DNA from: Alphaproteobacteria bacterium
Lineage (GTDB): Bacteria; Pseudomonadota; Alphaproteobacteria; Rhizobiales; Xanthobacteraceae
Assembly (NCBI GenBank): GCA_005883445.1
Contig: VAZL01000116.1
Span: forward strand, 1 to 14,498
Length of the DNA stretch: 14,498 bases
Direction: 5' to 3'
This document shows positions 13,473 to 14,498 of the stretch, piece after piece (position 1 is the stretch's first letter; each line of letters starts with the position of its first letter). The notes under the pieces were generated by a model, which was given only the letters and a program-made list of their open reading frames with translations, did no database searches and was not told the DNA's origin. A program made the translations under genes and the position numbers.

Positions 13473-14498
13473 CTACTTGTTGCGCTTCGGCGCGAGCCCC
13501 TTCTCCTCGATTTTTTCCAGGCTAATGCCCTTGGTTTCAATCGCGTAGCGCCAGGTGACGAGCGCGCCCGCAAGGCTGGTGGCAACCAGGATCAACAGCA
13601 GCAGATCGGTGCCGATATCCTTGAGCAGGATCGGGAACAGGAACGCGGTGAGCACCGCGCCGATCTTGGCGAACGAGGCCGCAAAGCCCGCCCCCGTGCC
13701 GCGGATCGAGGTCGGAAATACCTCGCCCGCGATCAGGTAGGTCATGGCGTTGGGTCCGATATTGGTCATGAAACTGAAAAGCATGAAGCCGGCGAAGAGC
13801 AGCACGCCGGAGAGCGTTCCGCCGACGTGGAGTGACAGCGTTGCCAGCAGCAAGCCGACGGCGCAGCCGATGAAGCCGAGAATCTGCAGCCGGATGCGGC
13901 CGACGCGGTCGGTAAGCAGCACAGCAAAGACGATTCCCACGATCAGGAGCACGTCGATGAACGCGGCGCCTTTCGTCGCCAGGATATCGCGCTGAATGAG
14001 CTCGGCCGCGTTGCGGGGATGATCGATGCTGGCGCCGATCAGCGCGGCGAGGATGGTGGGGGTAAACATTCCGATGCCGTAGGTGCCGAGGTCCTGCAGA
14101 AACCACGGCACCGAAGCCAGGATGGTGCGGTCGAGGTTTATCCGCTGAAACAGCGCGGACCAAGGCGCTTCTCCCCACTGGTGCTCGTGGTGCTTGTCGC
14201 GAGCTTGCTCGCGATGCAGGACGACTTCCTTCGGATATGCGGGCTCGCGGAGCAGAAGCCGTTCGGTAGCGATTTCAGCTTCCTTAACGCGACCGCGAAA
14301 CATTAGCCACAGCGGGCTTTGGACGATAAAAAAACGGCCGATGATGACCGGCACCGCAAGCACGAGGGTGCTGGCATACATCCACCGCCACGCCGCGACG
14401 TTGGGGTTCTCGAACAGGATCACGAAACCGACGGCCGTGCCCACCAAGGCGCCTATCGCTTGAAAGCCGAACGCCCCCAGCACCATTCGGCCCCGAAT
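13473..14498 (-). CDS. Major facilitator superfamily transporter, sugar-porter type (5' end outside window)
   Basis: This is the C-terminal 341 residues of an MFS permease; the frame continues past the right edge, where the codons read IRGRMVLGAFGFQAIGALVG. The IRGR motif, a DRVGRIR motif (the D-R-x-G-R/K loop of the second half), GEVFPTSIRGTGAGFAASFAKIG near the C-terminus, and a terminal ETKG motif are features of the sugar-porter and SV2-like branch. The hydrophobic segments fit roughly the last eight helices. A His-rich loop (RDKHHEHQWGEAP) lies in the central cytoplasmic region. The substrate is unknown; alphaproteobacterial members of this branch are often assigned to sugars or organic acids. 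It converges with the BKACE gene, with 30 bases between stops and no clear terminator hairpin. Confidence 0.9.
   Translation of the reverse strand: MRGRMVLGAFGFQAIGALVGTAVGFVILFENPNVAAWRWMYASTLVLAVPVIIGRFFIVQSPLWLMFRGRVKEAEIATERLLLREPAYPKEVVLHREQARDKHHEHQWGEAPWSALFQRINLDRTILASVPWFLQDLGTYGIGMFTPTILAALIGASIDHPRNAAELIQRDILATKGAAFIDVLLIVGIVFAVLLTDRVGRIRLQILGFIGCAVGLLLATLSLHVGGTLSGVLLFAGFMLFSFMTNIGPNAMTYLIAGEVFPTSIRGTGAGFAASFAKIGAVLTAFLFPILLKDIGTDLLLLILVATSLAGALVTWRYAIETKGISLEKIEEKGLAPKRNK

Noticed and set aside
1..14498. CRISPR arrays, insertion sequences, tRNA or rRNA genes
   Set aside because: I saw no regularly spaced repeats, transposase-like proteins, terminal inverted repeats or RNA gene signatures in either strand.

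Overview
This is a GC-rich window dominated by a near-complete complex I (NADH:quinone oxidoreductase, nuo) operon on the minus strand, read from right to left. The order is nuoA-B-C-D-E-F, a DUF3291 gene, nuoG, nuoH, a small membrane protein, nuoI, nuoJ, nuoK and nuoL. NuoC and NuoD are separate genes, and the protein sequences resemble those of alphaproteobacteria, most likely Hyphomicrobiales (Bradyrhizobiaceae/Xanthobacteraceae-like). This placement comes from protein resemblance recalled from memory, not from a search. nuoL runs off the left edge, and nuoM and nuoN would be expected beyond it.

Layout: 1-1903 nuoL (3' end missing); 1911-3349 nuoK, nuoJ, nuoI; 3393-3638 a two-helix protein of 81 residues; 3651-4621 nuoH, broken into two overlapping reading frames; 4627 to about 6732 nuoG with an abnormal 5' end; 6770-7240 a DUF3291 protein; 7256-12115 nuoF, E, D, C, B, A; 12116-12554 a divergent intergenic region; 12555-13442 (+) a beta-keto acid cleavage enzyme (BKACE, DUF849); 13473-14498 (-) a major facilitator transporter whose 5' end lies off the right edge.

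Most of the complex I genes look intact, keep their iron-sulfur ligands, and are tightly coupled (TGATG overlaps at nuoD/nuoE and nuoE/nuoF). Three features do not fit a normal operon. nuoH has lost about 55 bases in a conserved transmembrane segment, leaving two ORFs joined by TAATG. nuoG has lost about the first 17 residues of its ferredoxin domain at a junction with a small membrane-protein ORF. The third cysteine of the CxxCxxC motif for the N4 cluster in NuoG is a serine. Either this operon is decaying or has been remodelled, perhaps with a second complex I elsewhere in the genome, or the assembly contains errors. Two non-Nuo genes embedded in the operon, and a compact four-run G tract in the nuoA leader, are the other points that deserve attention.

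The right-hand genes (BKACE and the transporter) converge on each other and show no obvious functional link to complex I.
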